Origin: Bacillota bacterium
GTDB lineage: Bacteria; Bacillota; Bacilli; Paenibacillales; NBRC-103111
Assembly: GCA_023388055.1 (NCBI GenBank)
Contig: JAEWGW010000020.1
Coordinates: 1-64,000, forward strand
Direction of reading: 5' to 3'
DNA: 64,000 nucleotides
The position numbers were made by a program, and so were the translations under genes. Positions 33,625 to 41,507 of the stretch are shown piece by piece. The number at the start of each line of letters is the position of its first letter. Within the stretch, counting starts at the first letter, position 1. The notes under the pieces were generated by a model. That model saw nothing but the letters and a program-made list of their open reading frames with translations. It was not told the DNA's origin and searched no databases.

Positions 33625-34452
33625 CTAGCCACTGACGTCGGCTAATTTCCGTTCGCCGCCACCCACAGCTCCTGCCGGAACGGCAAAACCCGGAATACAG
33701 ACGGAAACTGCCCCGCCGTACAGCTTCTCCATAGCAATATCCACGCCGTACAGCTCTTTCAGCAGCTCCGCGTTCATAACCTCTCCGGGTGTTCCCCAGG
33801 CAAATACCCGGCCTTCCTTCATGGCCAACACCTGGTCGGCAAACAACAGCGCCTGGTCGGGATTATGGGTGGACTGGATCACCGAAAACCCGTCCAGGGT
33901 CAGCTCCTTCACCTGCTGGAGCACCCGCAGCTGATTGCCGTAATCCAGGTTGGCCGTGGGTTCGTCCATGAAGAGAATCCGCGCCTGCTGAGCCAAGGCC
34001 CGGGCGATGAGCACCAGTTGGCGTTCGCCGCCGCTTAATTCCAGGAAGCTGCGCTCCCGCAGATGGAGAATCCCCAGCCGCTCCATCGCTTCGTCTGCCA
34101 GCCCGCGCTCCTTCCGGCCGGGAGAGGACATCAGCGAAAAATGGGAGGCGGTGCCCATCAGCACCATATCCAGCACCGAATAGCTGAAGGCCGGCGAGTG
34201 GGATTGGGGCACATACGCCACCAGCCGGGCCAGTTGCGCCGGATTGAGCCTGCGGATATTTTGACCCTCCGCCGTAATGGTGCCGGAATATCCCGTCAGA
34301 AGCCCGAGCATACAGCGAAACAGGGTGCTTTTGCCTACCCCGTTGGGCCCTAGCAGACATAACAAGGAAGGTTCCTCCAGAGAAAAAGCAATGTCCGTTA
34401 ACACCTGCTTGCTCCGGTAGGAGAAGGTTAGCCGGTCCACGCGAATGCTCAT
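33625..34452 (-). CDS. FecE/BtuD-type ABC transporter ATP-binding protein
   Basis: A 275-residue importer ATPase. Walker A GPNGVGKST is near residue 35, the signature LSGGERQLVLIARALAQ near 135, Walker B ILFMDEPTANLDYGNQ near 157, and the switch His is in VIQSTHNPDQA. The start overlaps the permease stop (ATGA). The C terminus extends about 20 residues past the usual end, and the last codons run into the repeat cluster. Confidence 0.92.
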   Translation of the reverse strand: MSIRVDRLTFSYRSKQVLTDIAFSLEEPSLLCLLGPNGVGKSTLFRCMLGLLTGYSGTITAEGQNIRRLNPAQLARLVAYVPQSHSPAFSYSVLDMVLMGTASHFSLMSSPGRKERGLADEAMERLGILHLRERSFLELSGGERQLVLIARALAQQARILFMDEPTANLDYGNQLRVLQQVKELTLDGFSVIQSTHNPDQALLFADQVLAMKEGRVFAWGTPGEVMNAELLKELYGVDIAMEKLYGGAVSVCIPGFAVPAGAVGGGERKLADVSG

Positions 34453-35468
34453 TCGCTGTTCCCTCCGTTTTTCAGAATCAGGCTCAAAAAGAAGGGGGCT
34501 CCGATCAGCGCCGTCAGGATGCCAATGGGGATCTCACTCACCCATACATTCCGGGAGACATTGTCCACGGTCAAAAGGAAAATTGCCCCCGCCAGCATGG
34601 TTGCCGGCAGCAGCCGGCTGTAGTTGGGACCGGCCAGCTTCCGGGCCAAATGAGGAATCACAAGGCCCACCCACCCGATCATGCCGCTGACGGCAACGCT
34701 GGATGCGGTGATTAAAGTAGCCGCCAGAATGACTGTCATGCGAACCGCCCCTGTATGAACCCCCATCGCCCGTGCCTCCTCCTCGCCCAGAGTCAGCACA
34801 TTGATCCGCCAACGCAAGAGATATAGTGGAACCATCCCCAGCAGCATGGGAATCATAATGAACTGCACATCCGATGGCTGGGCACCGGCCAAGCTCCCCA
34901 TCAGCCAATACGTGATAGCCGGAAGCTGGTCGTTGGGATCTGCCACCAGCTTCACAAACGAGGTGCAGGCGGAGAAGAGTGAGCCGATCATGATGCCGGA
35001 GAGAATCAGGGTCAGCACCTGCCTGCCCTTGCCCCGCCGCCCGATAAACAGCACAAGCCCAACGGAAATGAGACTAAACAGGAACGCGCTGGCGGTAATA
35101 TCCCGCTTGGAGCCCTCCAGCAGAATGGCCAGGGCGGCGCCGAAGGCTGCTCCGGCAGATGCCCCCAACACATCGGGAGCCGCCATGGGATTATGGAATA
35201 TCCCTTGATAAGCCGCTCCGGCAGCAGACAAGCAACAGCCCACCAGACAGGCCAGGGCAATCCGGGGAAGCCGCACCTGGAAGAATATCGCCTGCATTTG
35301 ACTGTCCGTATCGGGCAAGCCAAAGCTTTTCCCCATATCCGGCAGCAGCATATGAAGCACCTGACCCGGTGAAATGGGATAACGCCCCATATTGAGCGAC
35401 AGCATCACCAGGACAAGAAGAAGCAAAGAAAGTCCGGATATAAGCGGGATCATCCTGCGGCTGGACAA
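34449..35468 (-). CDS. FecCD-family metal-chelate ABC transporter permease
   Basis: A 339-residue permease with about nine to ten membrane segments. VRLPRIALACLVGCCLSAAGAAYQGIFHNPMAAPDVLGASAGAAFGA (about residues 48-95) and GMIGWVGLVIPHLARKLAGPNYSRLLP (about 265-292) are the family signatures of FecCD/BtuC. A single permease gene implies a homodimer, as in BtuC2D2. It is the first gene of the importer operon and divergent from the GTPase gene with a 202-base shared promoter region. Confidence 0.93.
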   Translation of the reverse strand: MSSRRMIPLISGLSLLLLVLVMLSLNMGRYPISPGQVLHMLLPDMGKSFGLPDTDSQMQAIFFQVRLPRIALACLVGCCLSAAGAAYQGIFHNPMAAPDVLGASAGAAFGAALAILLEGSKRDITASAFLFSLISVGLVLFIGRRGKGRQVLTLILSGIMIGSLFSACTSFVKLVADPNDQLPAITYWLMGSLAGAQPSDVQFIMIPMLLGMVPLYLLRWRINVLTLGEEEARAMGVHTGAVRMTVILAATLITASSVAVSGMIGWVGLVIPHLARKLAGPNYSRLLPATMLAGAIFLLTVDNVSRNVWVSEIPIGILTALIGAPFFLSLILKNGGNSE

Positions 35469-35533
35469 CTGTATCCCTCCCTATTTTTTCGACAATTGTA
35501 GCAGGATGGGGAAAACTCTGTCAATGATTAAGT

Positions 35534-35640
35534 TATATTTAGATATAATTAAATATATTTAATTTGTGAAAGTTATGAAATATAGGTTGATTATTCTGAA
35601 AATACCCGGTAGATTATGATTAATTACTATATTTAGATAT
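35534..35640. promoter_or_regulatory. divergent AT-rich regulatory region with repeated TATATTTAGATAT boxes
   Basis: TATATTTAGATAT occurs exactly twice, at 35534-35546 and 35628-35640. A third TATATTTA is at 35554-35561. The first copy also forms the inverted repeat TATATTTA-N8-TAAATATA (35534-35557). The region lies between the importer permease and the GTPase gene and is far more AT-rich than its surroundings. It looks like operator sites for an unknown regulator of both operons. Confidence 0.55.
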
Positions 35641-35670
35641 GTTTAGTCTGAATTGAGAAAGGGTGAGAGC

Positions 35671-36366
35671 ATGAAGCTTGTCACAGTAGCAGGGCCTCCG
35701 TCATCCGGCAAAACCTCGGTAATTCTCCAGCTGGCCGAAGCCCTTAAGGAGAAGGGCGGGACTCTGGGTGTGGTGAAATTCGACTGTCTGACCTCCTTTG
35801 ACCAGCACCGGTACCGGGAAGCAGGCATCCAGGTCCAGGTGGGGTATTCCGGGAAAGTGTGTCCTGATCATTTCTATGTGAGCAATATTGAGGATGCAGT
35901 GGAGTGGGGGCGGAGAATGGGGCTGGATCTGCTGATTACCGAAAGCGCCGGCTTATGCAACCGGTGTTCTCCCCATATCCGCGGCATTCTGGCGGTATGT
36001 GTCATCGACAGTCTGTCCGGCATTCATACGCCCCGGAAAATCGGGCCGATGCTTAAGCTGGCGGATCTGGCGGTGATTACCAAGGGGGATATTGTCTCCC
36101 AGGCGGAGCGGGAGGTTTTCCGGTTCAATGTGCGGCAGGTGAACAGCCGTGCGTCCATCCTGCATGTGAACGGCATCACAGGCCAGGGGGCGTTTATGCT
36201 GGGCAAACATGTGGCGGCGGCGCCGGAAACCCTCACGCTTCGGGACATGCGGCTCCGTTTTACCACACCGGCCTCCGTTTGCTCCTATTGTACGGGGGAA
36301 ACCCGAATCGGGGAGGGCTACCAGATGGGGATGCTGAAGAAAATGGACTTCGGATGTGCGCCATGA
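35671..36366 (+). CDS. HypB/UreG-like GTP-binding protein with two CxxC motifs
   Basis: A 231-residue SIMIBI-class GTPase. Walker A GPPSSGKTS is at 8-16, ITESAGLCNRCSPH at 89-102 (Cys96, Cys99; the place where HypB and UreG have their switch and metal residues), and the guanine-specificity ITKGD at 136-140. A C-terminal VCSYCTGETRIGEGYQMG carries Cys204 and Cys207. HypB and UreG deliver nickel to hydrogenase and urease. Neither enzyme is encoded here, so the client is unknown. ATG 35671 follows GAAAGGGTGAG. It overlaps the next gene by four bases. Confidence 0.8.
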   Translation: MKLVTVAGPPSSGKTSVILQLAEALKEKGGTLGVVKFDCLTSFDQHRYREAGIQVQVGYSGKVCPDHFYVSNIEDAVEWGRRMGLDLLITESAGLCNRCSPHIRGILAVCVIDSLSGIHTPRKIGPMLKLADLAVITKGDIVSQAEREVFRFNVRQVNSRASILHVNGITGQGAFMLGKHVAAAPETLTLRDMRLRFTTPASVCSYCTGETRIGEGYQMGMLKKMDFGCAP

Positions 36367-37379
36367 CCTACTCGGAGCTGATTCATTCCCACACCATCCG
36401 GCAGTTGGAGCAGCTTTATCCGGTAACCCGTGATTTTCTGCTGAATCTGAATCTGGAGAGCCTGCCGGACCATCTTCCGCTGCATGCTGCACTGGAGTAC
36501 GCCAATGCGGAGCGTCTGGCGGAGTTCGGCTGTACACCCGGCGAGGTGTCAGGGCAGCTGGAGGAGTTCCTGGAGTCAGTGCTGGCCAACCCGCTTGTGG
36601 AGGACATCCAGACGTTGACCATTCTTGGCGGCCGGGACAAAACCGGTAAGGCGGAGGATATACAGCTGACCATCCGCAAAGGGGAGATTGTGAGCATTGT
36701 AGGCCCCACCGGCTCCGGCAAAAGCAGACTCCTCGGGGATATCGAATGTGTGGCTCAGGGTGACACCCCCACAAGACGGCGGATTCTCGTAAACGGGGCC
36801 GCCGCGGACGATGAGTTCCGCTTTGCCATGGAGGGCAGATTGGTGGCGCAGCTTTCGCAGAATATGAATTTTGTGGTCGATCTGAGTGTGGGGGAGTTTC
36901 TGACCATGCATGCCTGGAGCAGGCTTTGTGCGGATCCGGAGGCTGTGGTCGAGCAGTGCTTCTCCTGCGCCAACGGGCTGGCGGGAGAGAAATTCAACCT
37001 GGATACCAAGGTGACGCAGCTCTCTGGCGGCCAATCCCGCGCGCTCATGATTGCGGATACGGCCTATATGAGCTTTTCTCCCATCGTGCTCATCGACGAG
37101 ATCGAGAATGCGGGCATCGACCGCAGGGAGGCAGTTCATCTGTTGGCCGGCCAGGACAAGATGGTGCTGATGTCCACCCATGACCCGGTGCTGGCCTTAA
37201 GCGCCGATAAGCGGATTGTAATCCGAAATGGCGGTATAGCAGCTGTTCTGGAGGGTTCGGATGAGGAGCGGGAGAGCTTGGCTCTTCTGGAGGAGATGGA
37301 CAGGCAAATCATGGGGGTCCGCCACCGGCTGCGCCAGGGGGAGCGGATCGGACCGGGAGTATGGAAGGGGGAGGGTTAA
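36363..37379 (+). CDS. soluble ABC-type ATPase with helical N-terminal domain
   Basis: A 338-residue ATPase without membrane partner. Residues 1-75 form a small helical domain (TYSELIHSHTIRQLEQLYPVTRDFLLNLNLE) that resembles DUF1858/DUF542 modules of redox and iron-sulfur repair proteins. The ABC core follows: Walker A GPTGSGKSR at 114-122, signature LSGGQSRALMIAD at 220-232, Walker B PIVLIDEIENAGID at 240-253 and switch His273. Walker B resembles SufC-like or UvrA-like non-transport ATPases. Cys199, Cys202 and Cys57 are present. The start ATG overlaps the GTPase stop. Confidence 0.78.
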   Translation: MTYSELIHSHTIRQLEQLYPVTRDFLLNLNLESLPDHLPLHAALEYANAERLAEFGCTPGEVSGQLEEFLESVLANPLVEDIQTLTILGGRDKTGKAEDIQLTIRKGEIVSIVGPTGSGKSRLLGDIECVAQGDTPTRRRILVNGAAADDEFRFAMEGRLVAQLSQNMNFVVDLSVGEFLTMHAWSRLCADPEAVVEQCFSCANGLAGEKFNLDTKVTQLSGGQSRALMIADTAYMSFSPIVLIDEIENAGIDRREAVHLLAGQDKMVLMSTHDPVLALSADKRIVIRNGGIAAVLEGSDEERESLALLEEMDRQIMGVRHRLRQGERIGPGVWKGEG

Positions 37380-38159
37380 ATGTGGGCCTTATATGACGCT
37401 ATGATAGAAGGGATACCGGAGGATTGTCTGGTGAAGGATCTGGTTTGCGGCCATGGCCGGGTTCTGGTGGAAAGCGAGCTGGGTTTTGGCTTCAGCGGCA
37501 TAGTGGCCGGACGGACCCGTCCTGTGACACTTTTGTCCAAACCTCCGGGTATGAAGCTGAAGGAGCTGGCCCGATGTGTCAAGTCCTGGAATCTGGAGGA
37601 GGCCAGCATCGGTCAGGCCGCGATCAACGCCTATTACAACGCCTTGCCGGTGGCTGCGGCCAATGGTGTTCCTGTCTCCCATGTGCGGTTTGCGGAGGAT
37701 CGGATTCACGACCCGTTTATTTCCTACCAGAATGTTATCCGCGGTAAAAAAGTAGTGGTTGTGGGGCATTTTCACTATCTGGACCAACTGTTCCGCCCGG
37801 TATGCGATTTATCCGTGCTGGAGTTTGTCCCACAGGAGGGAGACTATCCGGAGTGGGCGGCGGAGGCGCTGCTGCCGGAGGCGGAGTTTGTGGTGATTAC
37901 GGCGGTGGCGCTGGTGAATAAGACGTTGCCCCGCTTTTTGCAATTGGCCCAAGGGGCCAAGGTTGTGCTGGTGGGGCCATCTACGCCCATGGCTCCCATG
38001 CTGCGGGAATTCGGTATTTCGGATCTATCCGGTATTGTGATCAAGGACGGAGATAAGGCCCGGCGGATCTGCTCCGGGCAGGAACATCTCAAAATATATA
38101 CCAGCGGCCAGAAGGTCAGCCTGCGGTTTGAATCATCTCAATTGCAATCATCTCAATAG
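37380..38159 (+). CDS. DUF4213/DUF364 protein (putative heavy-metal chelation family)
   Basis: A 259-residue protein. The N-terminal half (DLVCGHGRVLVESELGFGFSGIVAGRTRP to SWNLEEASIGQAAINAYYNA) matches DUF4213. The C-terminal Rossmann-like half (GKKVVVVGHFHYLDQLFR, EFVVITAVALVNKTLPRFLQLAQGAKVVLVGPSTPMAPMLREFG) matches DUF364, which Pfam labels putative heavy-metal chelation. No enzymatic function is established for the family. ATG 37380 directly follows the previous stop, with GGGGGAGGG upstream. Confidence 0.82.
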   Translation: MWALYDAMIEGIPEDCLVKDLVCGHGRVLVESELGFGFSGIVAGRTRPVTLLSKPPGMKLKELARCVKSWNLEEASIGQAAINAYYNALPVAAANGVPVSHVRFAEDRIHDPFISYQNVIRGKKVVVVGHFHYLDQLFRPVCDLSVLEFVPQEGDYPEWAAEALLPEAEFVVITAVALVNKTLPRFLQLAQGAKVVLVGPSTPMAPMLREFGISDLSGIVIKDGDKARRICSGQEHLKIYTSGQKVSLRFESSQLQSSQ

Positions 38160-38171
38160 GAGGGAACCCGT

Positions 38172-38891
38172 ATGCATTTTGCATGGAATGAGGAAACCAT
38201 TGCCTGGTTTAAGGCCGCCAGCATCTATACCGGCTTCCATCGGAAGCTGGCGGACCTGCTGCGGGAGACGGTCAGCGGGACGGAGCTGATGTACGATATC
38301 GGCTGCGGCTTGGGGCTGTTATCCCAGGAGCTGGCCGGGGAGGTGGGGCGGATTGTCGGAGTGGATATGAACCGGGAGGCGCTTGCCTCTCTGGAGGCGG
38401 ATGCTGCTGCCCGGGGGATCGGCAACATCTCCACGCTGCATGGGGATTGTTACCAAACGGAACCGGTTTGCGACGTTATTCTCATGTCGTATTTCGGAAG
38501 CAGCACACTGGAGCTATTTCTGCCGTTCTGCAAGCAACTGATCTCTATCGTGGACCTGGATGAAGGCAGCAGCATGGGGGGCAAGGGGCTTTCCGGAAGC
38601 AAGCGAAAGCGGCAAACAGCGGACAAGCTGGAGCGGCAGCTGCAGCAGGCCGGGCGGCATTACACGCTGGAGCCGGTATCCCTGGAATTCGGCCAGCCCT
38701 TCGTCTCCAAGCCGGATGCCAGCCGTTTCCTGCAGGTGTATTATGGCTGCACCCCCGGGGAAACGGAAGCCTATCTGGCCGGACGGCTGGTCCAAGCAGA
38801 GCAGGCCCCGCATGCCTATTATCTGCCCTACACCAAACATATGGGTGTGTTCCGGATTGAAGGAGGCGCGCAGGCATGCATGTGTTCCTGA
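38172..38891 (+). CDS. class I SAM-dependent methyltransferase
   Basis: A 239-residue methyltransferase. Motif I LMYDIGCGLGLLSQELAGEVGRIVGVDMNREAL is at about 39-71; later NISTLHGDCYQTEPVCDVILMSYFG holds motif II. The C-terminal third (FVSKPDASRFLQVYYGCTPGETEAYLAGRLV) may bind the substrate. It lies 12 bases after the DUF364 gene with AGGAGGG before the ATG. Its position in a metal-handling operon suggests it modifies a chelator or cofactor precursor; that is inference. Confidence 0.83.
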   Translation: MHFAWNEETIAWFKAASIYTGFHRKLADLLRETVSGTELMYDIGCGLGLLSQELAGEVGRIVGVDMNREALASLEADAAARGIGNISTLHGDCYQTEPVCDVILMSYFGSSTLELFLPFCKQLISIVDLDEGSSMGGKGLSGSKRKRQTADKLERQLQQAGRHYTLEPVSLEFGQPFVSKPDASRFLQVYYGCTPGETEAYLAGRLVQAEQAPHAYYLPYTKHMGVFRIEGGAQACMCS

Positions 38892-39424
38892 CAGGGGAGA
38901 TTGGTGTGGGGAAAAGCACGGTGATCCGCAAGGTACTGGCCAGTCTGGATATCCGCCCGGGGGGCTATGTCACCAGCTTCGGACCGGAGCGTGCCAGCCC
39001 AGACCGCAACTTGTATCTGAATCCCGCTTGGGAGAAACCTGTCTGCGACGAAGCCCATACCGTAGCCCGGTTCGGAGGCGGGCTGCCGCCGCGGCCGGAT
39101 TCCATTGCCTTCGATCAATTGGGCTGCGGCTATCTGGACGCCTGCCGGACATGGGCAAGACTCCTGATCATGGACGAGCTGGGTCCCTTGGAGCGGGATG
39201 CCCGCCATTTCCAGAGAGCGGTGCTGCTGGCCCTTGATGGACCTATCCCCATCCTGGGTGTGCTAAAGCAATCCGGCCATCCCTGGATGGACGCCATTAT
39301 CCGCCACCCGGCGGTAACGGTGCTTCCCGTAACAGCAGCTAACCGGAACGGTCTGCCGCAGCAGCTGGCAGAGGATTTCGGCAAACGGTCTAGTCTCCGT
39401 TCGGATAGTGAATCACCATGCTGA
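38876..39424 (+). CDS. THEP1/NTPase_1-like nucleoside-triphosphatase
   Basis: A 182-residue P-loop NTPase. Walker A TGEIGVGKST is at 6-15, RPGGYVTSFG follows as in the THEP1 family, and Walker B LLIMDELGPLER lies near 95. Members hydrolyse NTPs slowly in vitro and their cell role is unclear. It overlaps the methyltransferase by 16 bases, so it belongs to the operon. The last 35 bases overlap the end of the convergent XRE gene. Confidence 0.8.
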   Translation: MHVFLTGEIGVGKSTVIRKVLASLDIRPGGYVTSFGPERASPDRNLYLNPAWEKPVCDEAHTVARFGGGLPPRPDSIAFDQLGCGYLDACRTWARLLIMDELGPLERDARHFQRAVLLALDGPIPILGVLKQSGHPWMDAIIRHPAVTVLPVTAANRNGLPQQLAEDFGKRSSLRSDSESPC

Positions 39425-39950
39425 GCCGGACCATATCATGCCCGGAATTGTGGTAGGAATGGGACCTGTCCGCCAGAAAGCGGATGGCGTCCCCTTTTTT
39501 GACGGTATATTCCTCCTGGTTGACCCGGATGGTCAGCTCCCCCTCGAATATGGTGACCGACTCCTCCGTACCCTCCCGGTGGGGCTCCGAGCTCAGATAT
39601 CCCCCTTTATCCATTTCAATGGTATACATCTCAAAGCGTCTTTTTTCGTCAAAGGGAAAATAGGCATAGTACCGGCATTTCCCATTATCCTCTACTAGAA
39701 CCTGCACCTGCCCGGAGGTAATGACCGCTGCATCGGTTACAGGCTCATTGATGAGGGAGGTAAAGCTGGTTTTCAGACCGTTGGCGATTTTCCAAACGGT
39801 ATTGATGGTCGGATTGGATTCCCCTCGTTCGATTTGACCCAGCATGGTTTTGCTGACCCCGGATAGCTCTGCCACCTTGTCCAGGCTTAACCGGTGCCGG
39901 TCCCGGAGGTTTTTCAGGTTTTTCGCCAGCACCACATTAATGTCGTCCAT
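39390..39950 (-). CDS. XRE-family regulator with C-terminal cupin domain
   Basis: A 186-residue regulator. The helix-turn-helix NLKNLRDRHRLSLDKVAELSGVSKTMLGQIERGESNPTINTVWKIANGL is at about 11-58, and a cupin domain follows (LSSEPHREGTEESVTIFEGELTIRVNQEEYTVKKGDAIRFLADRSHSYHN, about 120-170) that probably senses a small ligand. It is divergent from a LysE-type exporter with an inverted repeat between them. XRE-cupin/LysE pairs usually form a local regulatory unit. Confidence 0.9.
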   Translation of the reverse strand: MDDINVVLAKNLKNLRDRHRLSLDKVAELSGVSKTMLGQIERGESNPTINTVWKIANGLKTSFTSLINEPVTDAAVITSGQVQVLVEDNGKCRYYAYFPFDEKRRFEMYTIEMDKGGYLSSEPHREGTEESVTIFEGELTIRVNQEEYTVKKGDAIRFLADRSHSYHNSGHDMVRLSMVIHYPNGD

Positions 39951-39973
39951 TTTACTGCCCCCTATTGTGCTGT

Positions 39974-40014
39974 ATAACGTCCATAATATATAATATGACG
40001 TACACGGACGTTAT
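39974..40014. promoter_or_regulatory. operator between the XRE-cupin and LysE genes
   Basis: A perfect inverted repeat, ATAACGTCC (39974-39982) and GGACGTTAT (40006-40014), is centred on an AT-rich core that includes TATAAT (39987-39994). It is placed to control both divergent genes. Confidence 0.6.
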
Positions 40015-40059
40015 TGCGTTCATTTTGTATATTATAACATATCAATGGGGTGGTAAAAC

Positions 40060-40638
40060 ATGTTTTCAGCCGGCTTTTTTATGTATGTATTCGTGTCTTC
40101 CTTTACACCCGGACCCAACAATATCATGAGCATGCACAATGCCAGCAAATTCGGCTTTGTGCGCACCGTCCGGTTTGTGTTGGGGGCGGCCTCCGGTTTT
40201 TTTCTGATATCCATACTATGTGGACTGTTTAATGTGCTGCTTCGGCAATATCTTCCGTCATTAAGCGGAGTTATGAATGCGCTGGGTTGTTTGTATATGC
40301 TATTTTTGGCTTACGCCATAGCCTGTAGCAAACCCGGCAGAGAAGGGGAAACCAGGGAGCTGAACAGCTTCCGGGCAGGAGTGGCCCTTCAATTTTTGAA
40401 TGCCAAGGGAATTCTCTACGCGCTTTCGGCTATATCCACCTTCGTGATGCCCTTCGATGACTCATGGCGGACGCTGCTTCTCACCGCTCTGATTCTAGGA
40501 GGAACTGCCGTCCTTTCGGCAGGCTCATGGGCTCTGTTCGGAGGGATATTCAGCCGTTTTTTGGGCAAACACCGCCGTCCTTTCCAAGCAGTTATGGCCT
40601 TGATGCTGGTATATGGTGCGGTATCCGTTTATTTGTAG
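40060..40638 (+). CDS. LysE/RhtB family exporter
   Basis: A 192-residue membrane protein. VSSFTPGPNNIMSMHNASKFGFVRTVRFVLGAASGF (about residues 10-45) is the LysE signature; VALQFLNAKGILYALSAISTFVMP is the central family segment. About six membrane helices are visible. It probably exports an amino acid or related metabolite sensed by the divergent XRE-cupin regulator. GGGGTGG precedes ATG 40060. The last 10 bases overlap the convergent Fnr-like gene. Confidence 0.88.
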   Translation: MFSAGFFMYVFVSSFTPGPNNIMSMHNASKFGFVRTVRFVLGAASGFFLISILCGLFNVLLRQYLPSLSGVMNALGCLYMLFLAYAIACSKPGREGETRELNSFRAGVALQFLNAKGILYALSAISTFVMPFDDSWRTLLLTALILGGTAVLSAGSWALFGGIFSRFLGKHRRPFQAVMALMLVYGAVSVYL

Positions 40639-41336
40639 CCTCTGGACAGCCGGACGAGCCGCTCCTGATCCAGCACCCGGATGGTTCTGTGGCGCATGCT
40701 GATGATGCCGTTCTGCACCCATTGGGAAAGCTTGCGGCTGAGGGTTTCCGGCGAGGTACCCAAAAGAGCGGACAGATCCTTTTTGGCGGCGGGAAGCTCC
40801 ACCTCTTGAGTGAGGCATGACCCGCGTTTGTCCCGGCAATGGACCAGAAGCTTGGCCAAACGCTGCTCCACATCCAGCGCATTCATGGCATCTGCCCATT
40901 CATCCGCCTGCTGGAGCTGCTCAGCCGCAGCCTGCAGGAAACGGTAGGCTAACTGGGGCTTGCGCTCCAGGAGCGGCAGGAAATGCCCGCCGGAAATCCG
41001 GCAGACAACAGAGGGAGCCACCGCCTCTGCAGTCGCATAATACTGCTTCTCCTGAAGGAGCGCAAATTGGCCGAAGGCGTCCCCCGGGTACAATAGCCTC
41101 AGGATATGCTCCTTGCCTGTGTTGGAATTCCGGCTCAGCTTCACCAAACCGTCTACCAGAATATAGAGTGCATCGGCACGCCCGCCTTCCCGGAAAACCG
41201 CCTCACCCTTGTCCGGAAAGCGGAAGGCTGCATACGCAGACAACAGCTGCAACTCCTCCAGTGTGAGGGATTGGAAGACCGGTACTCTCCGCAAAAAGCT
41301 GGTTAAGCCTGTGCTGCACCGTTCACATTGCTGCAC
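40629..41336 (-). CDS. FNR-type Crp-family regulator with N-terminal CxxC and central Cys
   Basis: A 235-residue regulator with a cyclic-nucleotide-binding-like domain (about 20-130), dimer helix and winged helix. N-terminal Cys4 and Cys7 (QQCERCS) align with Cys20 and Cys23 of E. coli FNR, and Cys112 (SVVCRI) with Cys122. The third N-terminal Cys is absent. The recognition helix SPETLSRKL keeps the FNR residues E-x2-S-R that read TTGAT. Cys167 and Cys174 are additional. It probably senses oxygen or NO with an iron-sulfur cluster. GTG 41336 is chosen because GGGAGGG lies seven bases upstream; an ATG at 41363 lacks a ribosome site. Confidence 0.85.
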   Translation of the reverse strand: MQQCERCSTGLTSFLRRVPVFQSLTLEELQLLSAYAAFRFPDKGEAVFREGGRADALYILVDGLVKLSRNSNTGKEHILRLLYPGDAFGQFALLQEKQYYATAEAVAPSVVCRISGGHFLPLLERKPQLAYRFLQAAAEQLQQADEWADAMNALDVEQRLAKLLVHCRDKRGSCLTQEVELPAAKKDLSALLGTSPETLSRKLSQWVQNGIISMRHRTIRVLDQERLVRLSRGYK

Positions 41337-41398
41337 GTACAGTCCCTCCCGGTATGATTTCATTTGTTTATAGGCTACACGGACAGGCAGCTGCCTAT

Positions 41399-41414
41399 TG
41401 TGATGAGGGTCACA
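41399..41414. promoter_or_regulatory. perfect Fnr/Crp palindrome
   Basis: TGTGA-TGAGGG-TCACA is a perfect match to the TGTGA-N6-TCACA consensus. For the minus-strand Fnr-like gene it would sit near -41.5 if transcription starts near 41365. That leaves a short leader to GTG 41336. Confidence 0.7.
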
Positions 41415-41430
41415 TTTGCCGGTGGCAAAC

Positions 41431-41472
41431 TTGATCTGAATCAAGGCGGCTGCCGCCAAATTGTGGCATGAT
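41431..41472 (+). promoter_or_regulatory. consensus FNR box and class II promoter of the V4R gene
   Basis: TTGATCTGAATCAA (41431-41444) equals the FNR consensus TTGAT-N4-ATCAA. CATGAT at 41467-41472 is a suitable -10, which puts the box at about -41.5, the class II activation position. The start codon at 41508 is about 29 bases downstream of the predicted transcript start. Confidence 0.75.
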
Positions 41473-41507
41473 AGGCCTGTAAACAACCAGCAAGGGAGGG
41501 AAGAGCA

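Noticed and set aside
35520..35660. Fur, Zur or MntR box in the metal-locus promoter
   Set aside because: The AT-rich words do not match any of these consensuses well enough; reported only as unassigned repeats.
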